A DNA stretch of 38,330 bases from an uncultured Monoglobus sp. (GTDB lineage Bacteria; Bacillota; Clostridia; Monoglobales; Monoglobaceae): NCBI GenBank assembly GCA_947624305.1, contig CANQKC010000026.1:1-38330 (forward strand). Direction: 5' to 3'. The position numbers were made by a program, and so were the translations under genes. Below are positions 1 through 8,611 of the stretch, piece after piece. Positions within the stretch are counted from its first letter, which is position 1; every line of letters begins with the position of its first letter. Below the pieces are notes generated by a model. That model was not told the DNA's origin. It did no database searches and saw only the letters and a list, made by a program, of their open reading frames with translations.

Positions 1-39
1 CTCTTGCATTTCTTCCGATAATCTGCCTAATATACTCAT
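1..39 (-). CDS. Partial CDS, N-terminus only, unknown
   Basis: An ATG at 39-37 on the minus strand opens a frame that runs off the left edge after 13 codons (MSILGRLSEEMQE). It is preceded by a plausible ribosome-binding site (AAGGGTGAC, 4-5 bases before the ATG), which is the main reason to believe it. The peptide is too short to identify. It lies downstream of the 54-residue gene at 198-362, beyond a hairpin, so it probably has its own transcript. Confidence 0.45.
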   Translation of the reverse strand, partial: MSILGRLSEEMQE

Positions 40-152
40 TTTTGTCACCCTTATTAAGTATATCATGTTTTTGGATTGTTTGGGTTACAATTCTATTTCA
101 AAATTAGATTGACGTGCGAGATTAAAGGCTAAATTTGCCCGTATATAAAATC

Positions 153-183
153 GGGCGGGAAAGCCAACATGACTTTCCCGCCC
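153..183 (-). terminator. Hairpin terminator after the small secreted-protein operon
   Basis: Perfect 11-bp inverted repeat (gggcgggaaag / ctttcccgccc) with a 9-base loop, 15 bases downstream of the stop of the 54-residue gene. The T-tract on the minus strand is weak (GATTTTATAT), so it may be a terminator or an mRNA-end stabiliser. Confidence 0.6.
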
Positions 184-197
184 TGTATTTTTATATT

Positions 198-362
198 TTA
201 TTTGAGGCCATCTCCCCATGTTGTAATATCGCCCGTGGATATCCAGCCCGCTTTTTTATAATCTCTTGTCTCAAGATCTTTCGGCTGTCCGCTGACCGTT
301 ATAACGTCCTCGCACTCAAACACGGTTATTGTTGCCTCGGGATTTATATATTTTTTATTCAT
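198..362 (-). CDS. 54-residue hypothetical protein with conserved-looking VFECEDVITVSG segment
   Basis: The ATG at 362-360 has a good ribosome-binding site (AAGAGGTGAAAT) and lies 13 bases after the upstream gene's stop, so the two form a transcriptional unit. The product starts MNKKYINPEATITVFECEDV and continues with ITVSG, then a charged and Trp-containing tail. There is no signal peptide or membrane segment. From memory, similar short proteins of the form (M)KYxxPExEVxxFxxEDVITxSG occur next to large secreted proteins in Clostridia; no function is known to me. The single Cys sits in the central motif. The gene is shorter than most ORF cut-offs and is easily missed. Confidence 0.6.
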   Translation of the reverse strand: MNKKYINPEATITVFECEDVITVSGQPKDLETRDYKKAGWISTGDITTWGDGLK

Positions 363-375
363 AATATTTCACCTC

Positions 376-1838
376 TTAATTATTCTCGGGCTTTTTGACC
401 CATTTGTCTTTATCGGCTTTTCCTTCTATTGACTCCGACATATACGTTTCCTCGCCGATCCTTACAAACGCTTTCGCGTAATATGGGGTATCGAATTTGG
501 CGTCCATTAAATCGCCGTAAAATCCTATACTGCTATAAGGATCATCAGTATAAATATAATGAACATCGTCAAGAATGTCTCCCGTCTCTCCGTCAACGAA
601 ATAAAATCCGTATTGTGAAATATTATTGTTTCCCTGATATTGCTGGAAAAATCTTATTATGCCCTTTTTGGCATTATCATCATCGCCTGCCGCTGTGTTA
701 TTATCTGTATAATATCCGCCCACGGCGTCGCCCTTCTCAAACAACGGCACACTGTCATCATAGTAAAATCTTATATATCCTACATTTCCCGAAGAATTAT
801 TATTAGTGCCTTTTGCGGTTCTGGTAACGGTAAGAGTGACCTGACCCTGCTCCACATTTGTCTTGTCTAAGTACATGGGTTGCGCGACCGGAGTCCAATC
901 ACTATTAGTGGTACTTATGCCCGTTTTTTTCGCAACGCTTACACCGCCAATTTTTACTTCCAAATCAACCGTCGAATAATCGTCTTTGATACCATACATA
1001 ACTTGCACTCTGTTATATTTGCCTTCAAGCTTTGCTTCCGGAAAATAGAATACCACCTCAGTCGGGACATCTCCACTTTTGAAGCTTGTGTTATCGCTTT
1101 TATTTACCTGTGTACCATCCGGCAAATTCATAAAGCTATTAACATCTCCGCTGCCCACAGCCCTTAGTGAATCGTTGCCCATCCAAAGATATAAACCCGC
1201 ATTTTCGTCTTCGGTGATCTCTTTGGAATCTCCAAAGTTCAACTGAACATTATCTTTCTTAAATAACTTCAAGCTTTTGATGTAAAATATATCATTTGAA
1301 ACGGTATTATTATATTGAACAGTAAGCGCCGACGTGTCGCTTAGCTGTAAGCCCGAATCGCCGCCAATAGTAGCCGTTGTGTAACTACTGCCACTTTCGT
1401 TTAATTGATAGGTTAATATCTCACCACTATCCGAAGCAAAACCTTTAGTTATAAGACATTTTATATTAGAGCCCTTATATTCAATTTTAATAATATAGGG
1501 ATAAAAAAATCAATATGTTTTGAAATATCAAATGTAACTCCACCAAAATCTGCTTTTGAATCAACTTTAAGCACATTGCCGTCTGTGCCGTCCGGGGCTA
1601 TAGATAACTCCGAATTGGTTTTATCGGTATTACCTCCATACTCGGTTGTTTTAATACCTTCATCTTTCAATTGATCGGTGGTCATATTTTGAAAGTCATA
1701 TTCATATGCCAACGAATAACCATCGGGCGCGTCATTGCCGCTGCCCGCGGCAAAAGCCGTTACAAAAGTACCCCCCCCCGACAAAAATGCGGACATAACG
1801 GTCAATGCCGCAACAAGGGATAAAATTCTTTTTCTCAT
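376..1838 (-). pseudogene. Secreted cell-surface type protein, interrupted by one frameshift
   Basis: The first part (1838-1461) begins MRKRILSLVAALTVMSAFLS, a clear signal peptide: basic start, hydrophobic core, likely cleavage near AFAAG. It ends prematurely at about residue 125. In another frame the protein continues without a stop from about 1500 to 376. The switch point is a run of seven A on the plus strand (1503-1509); one extra A would join both parts into a single protein of about 487 residues reading HIDFFYPYIIKIEYKGSNIK across the junction. The mature part is Asp/Asn/Gly/Ser/Thr-rich and looks beta-stranded, as in secreted carbohydrate-binding or adhesin-like proteins, but I recognise no family. 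The break may be real, phase-variable, or an assembly error. It is followed 13 bases later by the 54-residue gene. Confidence 0.7.
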
Positions 1839-2208
1839 TTCTTCTTCATCCTTTCCTTTCTTTGTTTCCTTCCGTTGTTTTTGATTTTACCGCTTTTATC
1901 CGTATCAATTTTTATTATCTCAAATTGACACAAATTAATTATATCACTTTATTTTACAAATTTAAAGACAATTTGTTAGTATTTTCGGACAAAAAGTTTA
2001 ATATTTTATAATTTGCCGCCACTTTAAATATTTTTTCTGGGATAAATCAATATTTTGTCTTTCTGTTTTGTTCGATATAAACAGCGGTAAACCTATTCAT
2101 AACAATATAACCCGAATTCGCCGATTTGATTTTATCAACAATTTGTCTTAAATTATAGTCTTAAATTATATATTATAGATTATATTATTTTTAAACACTG
2201 CGTTAAGC
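1839..2208. other. AT-rich intergenic region
   Basis: About 370 bases between the signal-peptide gene and the phoR terminator, strongly AT-rich, with no convincing ORF. It must hold the minus-strand promoter and leader of the secreted-protein gene. AT-rich hexamers occur, but I found no pair with consensus -35/-10 spacing. Confidence 0.5.
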
Positions 2209-2238
2209 AAAAATCCCGGGCATGGCCTCGGGATTTTT
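2209..2238 (-). terminator. Terminator of the pst-pho operon
   Basis: Inverted repeat aaaaatcccg / cgggattttt with a short GC-rich inner part, directly after the phoR stop. The A/T tails on both sides make it a standard, possibly bidirectional, Rho-independent terminator. Confidence 0.85.
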
Positions 2239-2241
2239 GGA

Positions 2242-3567
2242 TTAAAACGTTATTTTTATTTCTGTGCCTTTGTTGAGCTCGCTTTTTATTGTTACGTCGG
2301 CGTTATGTATCTTGGCGCCGTGCTTTACTATCGAAAGGCCGAGGCCTGTGCCTCCGGTTTCTTTGGAGTGGCTTTTGTCCACGCGGTAGAACCGCTCGAA
2401 CACGCGCTCGCGATCCGCCTCGGGTATTCCTATGCCGTTGTCAGCGACCGAAACGAACGGCCTGCCGCCATCGTTTCCGACAGTCACTTTGACCCATCCT
2501 CCCTCGCGGTTATATCTGACAGCGTTGTCGCAAAGGTTATAGATCATCTCGCAGAGCAGGCCGCGGCTGCCGCGAACCGTCTCGCTGCCGCCTTCCACGG
2601 AAAGTTTTATCTTATGCTTCTCGGCCTTGAGCTCAAGTCTTTTCGCCGTCTCGCGGGCGACCTCAAGCAGGTCAACGTCCGACATCTCAATATTTCCGCC
2701 GCCCTCGTCAAGTCCGGAAAGGCTGATTATATCGTCTATAAGCGACAGCAGCCGTTTTGACTCGGAGTTTATCCGCTCCAAAAAGCCGTCCACATCCTCG
2801 GGGCTGACTATGCCCTCTTTTAAAATCTCGCTGCAGCCCATGATCGTTGTGAGCGGTGTCTTGAGCTCGTGGGAGACATTGGCGGAAAATTCCCGCCTCA
2901 TTTTTTCGGCCTCGCGCTCCTCGTCGATCAGCGCCGCGGCTTTTTTATTCTGATTGTCGATCCGCTCAAGCAGCGGCGAAAGCTCCGCGTAGGCGCGGCT
3001 CGACAAAGGATTTTCCGGGTCTATGGCGTTTATCGGCCTTATTATTGATTTTGCGAGAAATCCCGCCGCGGTGAGCGCGAGGCCTATCAGCAAAAGAGCG
3101 GCGAGCAAAATTCCCGGCATTGCCCCGAAAACCGCGCCGAACATGCTTGAGGTCTCACAGGCCACGCGAAGCACGTCGCCGCTTTTCAGCCGAACCGCGT
3201 AATAATAATTCTTTTTGCCGAAGGTCGAGGAAACGCGGGTGCTTTCGCCCTCGCCGCTCTCAAGCGCGTCACGGATCTCGGGCCTGTCCGAGTGGTTCTC
3301 GGAAATCTCGCCGCCGCTGTCAAATTTGACCTCGCCGCTCGGCGAGACGATCGTGACGCGGTTCCCGCCGACGGGAGGCATGCCGACAAGCAGGCTCTCA
3401 TCAGTCTCGGCCAGCTCCGCCAGATACAGAGCCTCGTTTTTCACCTCAGACTTGATTTCGCCCGAAAAAGCGGCGTAAAACAGGATCGACGCAACGATCG
3501 TTGTCAATATTACCCCGGCGACGGCCGCCGAAACAATGCCGCCGAAGACCTTTGAGCTCAGCTTCAC
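2242..3567 (-). CDS. phoR: PhoR-type sensor histidine kinase
   Basis: A 441-residue membrane sensor kinase, the presumed partner of the response regulator just upstream. Residues about 9-34 form the first membrane helix. About 35-143 is an extracytoplasmic sensor region, and a second helix follows at about 150-171. The HisKA box NVSHELKTPLTTI has the phospho-accepting His at about 233. The HATPase_c N, G1 and G2 boxes are visible as NLCDNAVRYN, VADNGIGIPE and GGTGLGLSIVKH. The ATG lies 13 bases after phoP. It is the last gene of the pst-pho operon and ends at a strong terminator. PhoR-type kinases sense phosphate limitation through the Pst transporter and PhoU; here this is inferred from the operon. 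Loop length and the missing PAS domain are compatible with a small PhoR. Confidence 0.93.
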   Translation of the reverse strand: MKLSSKVFGGIVSAAVAGVILTTIVASILFYAAFSGEIKSEVKNEALYLAELAETDESLLVGMPPVGGNRVTIVSPSGEVKFDSGGEISENHSDRPEIRDALESGEGESTRVSSTFGKKNYYYAVRLKSGDVLRVACETSSMFGAVFGAMPGILLAALLLIGLALTAAGFLAKSIIRPINAIDPENPLSSRAYAELSPLLERIDNQNKKAAALIDEEREAEKMRREFSANVSHELKTPLTTIMGCSEILKEGIVSPEDVDGFLERINSESKRLLSLIDDIISLSGLDEGGGNIEMSDVDLLEVARETAKRLELKAEKHKIKLSVEGGSETVRGSRGLLCEMIYNLCDNAVRYNREGGWVKVTVGNDGGRPFVSVADNGIGIPEADRERVFERFYRVDKSHSKETGGTGLGLSIVKHGAKIHNADVTIKSELNKGTEIKITF

Positions 3568-3580
3568 GTTAACACCTCCG

Positions 3581-4261
3581 TCAATCCTCTATTCTGTATC
3601 CCACACCGCGGACGGTTTTTATCATACTTCCGCTGTCGCCGAGCTTGCGGCGCAGGCTCCTTATGTGCACGTCAACGGTTCTGGTCTCGCCGTCAAAATC
3701 ATAGCCCCAGACCCGCTCCAGCAGCGTGTCGCGGGTTATCACAGCGCCGCGGTTTTTAAGCAAAAGCCGCAGCACCTCAAACTCTTTAAGTGTCAACCCG
3801 ATCTCTTCGCCGTCCGCAGTCACGATATGTTTTCTCGCGTCAAGAACAATGCCAAAGGCGGAATATTTTTCGCCGTCACCCGTTTCGCCTCTTCCTCCGC
3901 TGCGGCGCAGCACAGCCTTTATCCGCGATATCAGCTCCATGATCCCGAACGGCTTTGTCACATAATCGTCCGCGCCGCCGTCAAGCCCGCTCACCTTGTC
4001 GAACTCGGCGTTTTTGGCGGTGAGCAGTATCACCGGAATGTCGCGGGTGTCCGGGTTTGAACGCAGCTTTTTCAATATGGCGAAGCCGTCCTCGCCGGGC
4101 AGCATTATGTCAAGCAGAACAAGCTCGGGCGCGCCGCCGTTTTTGAGAGCCTTAAAAAACGGCTCGCCGCTCTCGAAGCCCTCAGCGTCAAATCCTGTGT
4201 TCCGCAGGCTGTATACGACAAGCTCGCGAATGCCGCCGTCGTCCTCAACGCAATAAATCAT
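3581..4261 (-). CDS. phoP: PhoP/PhoB-type response regulator (OmpR family)
   Basis: A 226-residue two-domain regulator. The receiver domain (about 1-120) begins MIYCVEDDGG, and the phosphorylated Asp is D51 in LLDIMLPGEDG; the K of TKPFG completes the active site. The C-terminal winged helix (about 130-225) contains LTLKEFEVLRLLLKN and RTVDVHIRSLRRKLG, typical of the OmpR/PhoB DNA-binding domain. The chosen ATG follows GGAGG with 6-base spacing; a TTG six codons upstream overlaps that ribosome-binding site and is less likely. Placed between phoU and phoR, it should activate pst expression under phosphate starvation (inference from family and context). Confidence 0.94.
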   Translation of the reverse strand: MIYCVEDDGGIRELVVYSLRNTGFDAEGFESGEPFFKALKNGGAPELVLLDIMLPGEDGFAILKKLRSNPDTRDIPVILLTAKNAEFDKVSGLDGGADDYVTKPFGIMELISRIKAVLRRSGGRGETGDGEKYSAFGIVLDARKHIVTADGEEIGLTLKEFEVLRLLLKNRGAVITRDTLLERVWGYDFDGETRTVDVHIRSLRRKLGDSGSMIKTVRGVGYRIED

Positions 4262-4333
4262 AGCATTTCCTCCAATCAATAATTCTGCTCCCCGCTCGAC
4301 CCGCGGCCGTGTTTTTTGATCAAACGCGGCGCT

Positions 4334-4972
4334 TTATCTGCGCTCGCCGGTTATGGAAAACTCCACCCACTCGGCAACGTTTACCGCGTGGTCGCCTATG
4401 CGCTCCAGATACTTCGCAGTCATCATCAGGTCAAGAGCGGGAGCCGCATTTTTCGGGTTTTTTCCTATATATCCTGCAAGATCGGCACAGGCCTTTTTGA
4501 ACAAATCGTCGATCTGATCGTCGCGGCGTATCACGTCCCTGGCCGCCTCAAGATCCCGCTCCACAAAAGCGTCAACGCTCCCGGTCACCATTTTTGACAC
4601 TCCGGTCGCCATTTCTCTGATATGCTCGTTGTCATAGTTCTCGTCAAAATCCGCGTGGCGGACGATCTCCGCGATGTCCGCCGCCTGATCGCCTATGCGC
4701 TCCAAATCGGTTATCATTTTGAGCGCTGATGACACGGTTCTGAGATCCGCCGCCACGGGCTGCTGCTTAAGCAGCAGCTTAAGGCACAGGGCCTCGATAT
4801 CCCGCTCGGCATGATTTATCTCATCCTCGATCGCGGCAACGCTTTCGGCCGCTTTCTCGTCGCGGCGGAGCAGCGCCCGCACCGCGCTCTCTATGGCGCT
4901 CTCGCAAAGAGAGCCCATGTCGGTCATTTCTCTGTTCAGCGTGTCTAACTGTCTGTTAAAATTTTCTCTCAT
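4334..4972 (-). CDS. phoU: PhoU phosphate signalling regulator
   Basis: A 212-residue all-helical protein with the two tandem PhoU repeats: DLERIGDQAADIA and YLERIGDHAVNVAEWV carry the acidic/His metal-binding motif (E/DxxxD) of the family. PhoU links the Pst transporter to PhoR and keeps the Pho response off when phosphate is plentiful. The start MRENFNRQLD lies 4 bases after the pstB stop and is preceded by GGAAGG inside pstB. A longer in-frame extension into pstB is possible but has no ribosome-binding site. Full length for the family. Confidence 0.94.
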   Translation of the reverse strand: MRENFNRQLDTLNREMTDMGSLCESAIESAVRALLRRDEKAAESVAAIEDEINHAERDIEALCLKLLLKQQPVAADLRTVSSALKMITDLERIGDQAADIAEIVRHADFDENYDNEHIREMATGVSKMVTGSVDAFVERDLEAARDVIRRDDQIDDLFKKACADLAGYIGKNPKNAAPALDLMMTAKYLERIGDHAVNVAEWVEFSITGERR

Positions 4973-4976
4973 AGCA

Positions 4977-5729
4977 TTAACCAAACCTTCCTGTGATATA
5001 GTCTTCGGTTCTCTTGTCCTTGGGCATAGAGAATATCTGATCCGTGCCGCCCTGTTCAACGACCTCGCCCAAGAGAAAGAAAGCGGTTCTGTCCGAAATT
5101 CTGGTGGCCTGCTGCATGCTGTGAGTTACTATGACTATAGTATAACTCTTTTTCAGCTCAAGCGCAAGGTCTTCTATTTTTGATGTCGAAATAGGGTCAA
5201 GAGCCGAGGTGGGCTCATCCATAAGCAGCACCTCGGGCCGGACCGCCAAAGCGCGGGCTATGCACAGCCTCTGTTGCTGACCGCCCGACATTCCGAGGGC
5301 GCTCTTTTTCAGCCTGTCCTTTACTTCGTCCCAGATCGCCGCGTCTGTCAGCGATTTTTCCACGATCTCGTCAAGCTTTGACTTTGAGTGAACGCCGTGC
5401 GTTCTCGGGCCGTAGGCTATGTTGTCATATATGCTCATAGGGAACGGGTTTGGCTTTTGGAACACCATGCCGACGCGCTTGCGCAGCTCGTTCGGATCGA
5501 TCTCTTTGTAAATATCCGCGCCGTCAAGCCTTATATCCCCGTCTACGCGGCAGCCCTCGACCAAGTCGTTCATGCGGTTCAGCGTTTTGAGCAGCGTCGA
5601 TTTTCCGCAGCCCGACGGGCCGATGAATGCCGTTATCTCGCCTTTAGGGATCTCCATGCTCACGTTTTTGAGAGCGTGGAAGTCTCCGTAATGCAGGTTT
5701 AAATTCTTTATGCTTAAAATATTTTCCAT
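4977..5729 (-). CDS. pstB: Phosphate ABC transporter ATP-binding protein PstB
   Basis: A 250-residue ABC ATPase of standard length. Walker A is GPSGCGKST at about 37-45, the ABC signature is MSGGQQQRL, Walker B is VLLMDEP, and the switch His lies in IVTHSM. NRMNDLV in the helical region and the closing [11 protein letters not shown] are characteristic of PstB rather than other importers. It energises the PstCA channel. It follows pstA by 20 bases with a ribosome-binding site (AGAGGAAAAAT). Confidence 0.97.
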   Translation of the reverse strand: MENILSIKNLNLHYGDFHALKNVSMEIPKGEITAFIGPSGCGKSTLLKTLNRMNDLVEGCRVDGDIRLDGADIYKEIDPNELRKRVGMVFQKPNPFPMSIYDNIAYGPRTHGVHSKSKLDEIVEKSLTDAAIWDEVKDRLKKSALGMSGGQQQRLCIARALAVRPEVLLMDEPTSALDPISTSKIEDLALELKKSYTIVIVTHSMQQATRISDRTAFFLLGEVVEQGGTDQIFSMPKDKRTEDYITGRFG

Positions 5730-5749
5730 AATATTTTTCCTCTTTTAAA

Positions 5750-6643
5750 TTATTTCAGTGTAATTTTCTTCGCCAAAGCTCCCGACGCCGCGTTCAGCAG
5801 CACAACGATAAGCAGCAGCACGACCGCGGTGGCGTAGGATTGCTCTGTGTTTAGTCCCTCGCTCCAGAGCGCGTACATGTGGACCGCCATTGTTCGTCCC
5901 GAACCCAAAAGATTGGGCGGCACCTGAGCCACGGTTCCCGCGGTATAGATAAGCGCCGCGGTCTCGCCGACTATTCTGCCCACAGACAGCACCACGCCCG
6001 AAAGTATTCCCGGCACCGCCGAGGGCAGGACTATTTTAAACACGGTGCGCAGCCGCCCCGCGCCGAGGCCGAAGCTTCCCTCGCGGTATGAATCGGGCAC
6101 CGACTTGAGCGCCTCCTCCGTTGTGCGCATTATGACCGGAAGTATCATGATAACCAGAGTCAGCGCGCCCGCAAGCAGCGAGTAGCCCCATGAAAAAGTC
6201 GTCACGAACAACAGGAAGCCGAACAGACCGTACACTATCGAGGGAATACCCTGAAGCGTCTCGGTTGTGATCCTGACGAGACCCACGATCTTATTCCCGC
6301 GCTTCGCGTATTCCACCAGATATATCGCCGAGAACACGCCCAGCGGCACCGCTATAATCAGAGACAGCAGCGTCATCGTTATCGTGTTGACAAGCGCCGG
6401 GAACAGCGACACGTTTTCGGTGTTGTACGTCGGGCTGAACAGATCGAGCGAAAGGTTTGGTATGCCTTTGATAAGTATATAAAGTATAAGGCATATCAAC
6501 GCTCCGAAGGTGAGACACGCCGCGAGGTACACAAGCGCCCGAAGCACCGCCGACTGAACCTTTGCTCCGCCGCGTATGCCGCCGCGCCGAACCGCAGAAG
6601 CGGTTGGAACCGGGCTTGTTTTATTTAAGACTTTATTGCTCAT
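5750..6643 (-). CDS. pstA: Phosphate ABC transporter permease PstA
   Basis: A 297-residue inner-membrane protein with about six hydrophobic helices (the first near 35-57). The permease signature EALKSVPDSYREGSFGLGAG is the coupling (EAA) loop that contacts PstB. The phrase GIPSIVYGLFG is a PstA/PstC hallmark. The ATG overlaps the pstC stop (ATGA), indicating translational coupling. Together with PstC it forms the high-affinity phosphate channel. Confidence 0.96.
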   Translation of the reverse strand: MSNKVLNKTSPVPTASAVRRGGIRGGAKVQSAVLRALVYLAACLTFGALICLILYILIKGIPNLSLDLFSPTYNTENVSLFPALVNTITMTLLSLIIAVPLGVFSAIYLVEYAKRGNKIVGLVRITTETLQGIPSIVYGLFGFLLFVTTFSWGYSLLAGALTLVIMILPVIMRTTEEALKSVPDSYREGSFGLGAGRLRTVFKIVLPSAVPGILSGVVLSVGRIVGETAALIYTAGTVAQVPPNLLGSGRTMAVHMYALWSEGLNTEQSYATAVVLLLIVVLLNAASGALAKKITLK

Positions 6644-7500
6644 TTGCTCTCAGACCTCCTTTTTAAGATCGAAAAGCTGAGATTGATAATCAGGATGAAA
6701 ACGAACAGCACAACCGCCGTCGCGATCAGCGCCTCCCGGTGGAGGTCGGCAGCGTAGCCCATTTCAAGCACTATATTTGCCGTCATGGTTCTGACGCCCT
6801 TTAAAAGTCCGCCCGGCATGGCGGCCTGATTGCCCGCCACCATGATAACCGCCATGGTCTCGCCTATGGCGCGGCCTATTCCCAGAATAACTCCGGCCAG
6901 AACTCCGGACTTTGCCGCGGGCAGCACCGTCAAAAACACGGCGCGTTCATGGCTTGCGCCGAGGGCGCGGGCACCCTCGTAATAGCTTTCGGGAACCGCG
7001 CCGAGCGACGACTCGCTGACCGAGATGATCGTGGGCAGTATCATAATTCCCAATACTATCGACGCCGCCAGCATGCTTGTGCCGCTGCCGCCGAAGATCC
7101 GTCTTATCGTCGGCACGATCACCATGAGTCCGAAAAGGCCGTACACCACCGAGGGAATGCCCGCCAAAAGATCGACCGCGGGCTTCAGCAGCCTGCGGAG
7201 CCGATCGGGACAGAAGCGGGTCATAAACACCGCCGCCAAAATCCCTATCGGAACGCCTATCACCACCGCTCCGGCTGTGACGTATACGCTGCCCAATATC
7301 ATAGGCAGAATACCGTAAATATCGTTGCCGGGCTTCCACCTTTTGCCGAGCAGGAAGTCAAACAGTCCTATCTCCTTCATGGCGGGAATTCCGTTCGCAA
7401 ACAGGAACACGCATATCAGCGCCACCGCCAGTATCGACACGCAGGCGCAGAACAGGAACACCCCGTGCATTATATTTTCCTTGAGTTTATTTTTTGTCAT
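6640..7500 (-). CDS. pstC: Phosphate ABC transporter permease PstC
   Basis: About 286 residues and six membrane helices (first near 14-37). The coupling loop SSLGAVPESYYEGARALGAS and the GIPSVVYGLFG helix identify a PstC permease. The ATG at 7500 was chosen because GGGGAG lies 11 bases upstream; a GTG four codons earlier abuts that ribosome-binding site. The stop overlaps the start of pstA. It follows pstS by 19 bases. Confidence 0.95.
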   Translation of the reverse strand: MTKNKLKENIMHGVFLFCACVSILAVALICVFLFANGIPAMKEIGLFDFLLGKRWKPGNDIYGILPMILGSVYVTAGAVVIGVPIGILAAVFMTRFCPDRLRRLLKPAVDLLAGIPSVVYGLFGLMVIVPTIRRIFGGSGTSMLAASIVLGIMILPTIISVSESSLGAVPESYYEGARALGASHERAVFLTVLPAAKSGVLAGVILGIGRAIGETMAVIMVAGNQAAMPGGLLKGVRTMTANIVLEMGYAADLHREALIATAVVLFVFILIINLSFSILKRRSESK

Positions 7501-7519
7501 AACGGTTTTCACTCCCCGG

Positions 7520-8416
7520 CTATTCTCCGATCTCGCCCCAGTCGGTGATCTCGCCCGTATATATGCCTTTCACCTGCTCGGAGGTTATTTCGCTGACCGG
7601 GTTTTGGTTGTTGACGATGACCGCTATTCCGTCAAGGGCGATCACCGTCGCCTTGGCGCCTTTTTGAGTCTCGCTGTCCTTGAGCTCGCGGCTCGCCATG
7701 CCGATGTCGCACACGCCGTCAACGGCGTTGTTGACGCCCGTGGTCGAGTCGCTCTGCTGGACCTCGATCTCGGCGGACGGATTGATCTCAAGATACGCCT
7801 CTTTGAGCTTTTCCATTACCGGCGTCACCGACGACGAGCCCGAAACAACGATCTTGCCCGCGGGCTTTGTTCCGGCGTATGCTCCGGCATTCCCCTCGGA
7901 AATATATCCGTTCTCCTCAACAACCGCCTGACCCTCGGCGCTTAAAATAAAGCCGATAAAATCCTGAGCCGTCTCCGAAAGGCCGTCTTTGGTCACGATG
8001 TTAAACGGACGCGAAACCTTGTATTCGCCGCGCTTTATGCTGTCGGCGCTCGCCTCGGCCCCATCAACGCGCAGCGCCTTGACGCTTGAGTTCAGCGAGC
8101 CCATTGATATGTAGCCTATCGCGTCCTCGTTGCCCGCGACGCTCGTCATCATGACCGAGGTGCTGTTTGTCACATCGGACGCGTCGGTGGTCATGTCGAC
8201 CTTTTCGCCGTTTTGCTCCTCCTCGATCTTAAACAGTTCGGTGAACGCGCCTCGTGTGCCCGAGCCGTCCTCGCGGGAAATCACGGTTATTGATCCTCCC
8301 AAGGCGGCCTTTTCCGCGCCTCCTCCGCAGCCCGTCAAAGACGAGCCGATAACCAGCAGCGCGCACGCCGCCGCTATCCCGTCAGCCAGTTTCGGATGAT
8401 TTTTTAAAATTTTCAT
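7520..8416 (-). CDS. pstS: Phosphate-binding lipoprotein PstS, circularly permuted order
   Basis: A 298-residue lipoprotein; the lipobox IGSSLTGC places the lipidated Cys near residue 30. The mature protein holds both halves of a PstS phosphate-binding protein, but in reversed order. The half with SREDGSGTRGAFTEL, AIGYISMGSLN and QAVVEENGYISEG, usually C-terminal, comes first. The half with GKIVVSGSSSVTPVMEKL, CDIGMASRELKDSE and YTGEITDWGEIG, usually N-terminal, comes second. Phosphate-contacting elements (GSSSVTP, SGTRGAF) are retained. The start follows AGGAGAGAAGAATT. As first gene of the pst-pho operon it should be the most strongly induced under phosphate limitation. Function is well supported; the permutation is seen directly in motif order. 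Confidence 0.92.
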   Translation of the reverse strand: MKILKNHPKLADGIAAACALLVIGSSLTGCGGGAEKAALGGSITVISREDGSGTRGAFTELFKIEEEQNGEKVDMTTDASDVTNSTSVMMTSVAGNEDAIGYISMGSLNSSVKALRVDGAEASADSIKRGEYKVSRPFNIVTKDGLSETAQDFIGFILSAEGQAVVEENGYISEGNAGAYAGTKPAGKIVVSGSSSVTPVMEKLKEAYLEINPSAEIEVQQSDSTTGVNNAVDGVCDIGMASRELKDSETQKGAKATVIALDGIAVIVNNQNPVSEITSEQVKGIYTGEITDWGEIGE

Positions 8417-8466
8417 AATTCTTCTCTCCTTTGTTCTGATTTGCGAATTTGTCAAATTCAAAAATA

Positions 8467-8519
8467 TTTTACATTCCGAATGTAAAATCCGAAAGCGGCG
8501 GCGTGTTAAATCTTTGTAA
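8467..8519 (-). promoter_or_regulatory. Candidate PHO box and promoter of pstS
   Basis: On the minus strand the hexamers TTTACA (8519-8514) and TTAACA (8508-8503) are 11 bases apart, the TT(A/T/C)ACA spacing of Firmicute PhoP boxes. A third TTTACA lies at 8487-8482. A TAAAAT -10 candidate follows at 8472-8467, about 51 bases before the pstS ATG. The proximal part also forms an inverted repeat with arms ATTTTACATTC / GAATGTAAAAT around one base. Binding by the PhoP of this operon is inferred. Confidence 0.5.
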
Positions 8520-8542
8520 AATCACGTGATAAATAAAATGTG

Positions 8543-8571
8543 TTGCAATTTAAAAACCGTTGTGCTATAAT
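8543..8571 (+). promoter_or_regulatory. Sigma-A promoter for the YesL-like gene
   Basis: TTGCAA at 8543-8548 and TATAAT at 8566-8571, separated by 17 bases. It lies 40 bases upstream of the ATG and diverges from pstS. Confidence 0.75.
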
Positions 8572-8611
8572 ATTTTCCGATAGTTATTTTCTATTGAAAC
8601 GGAGAGATATT

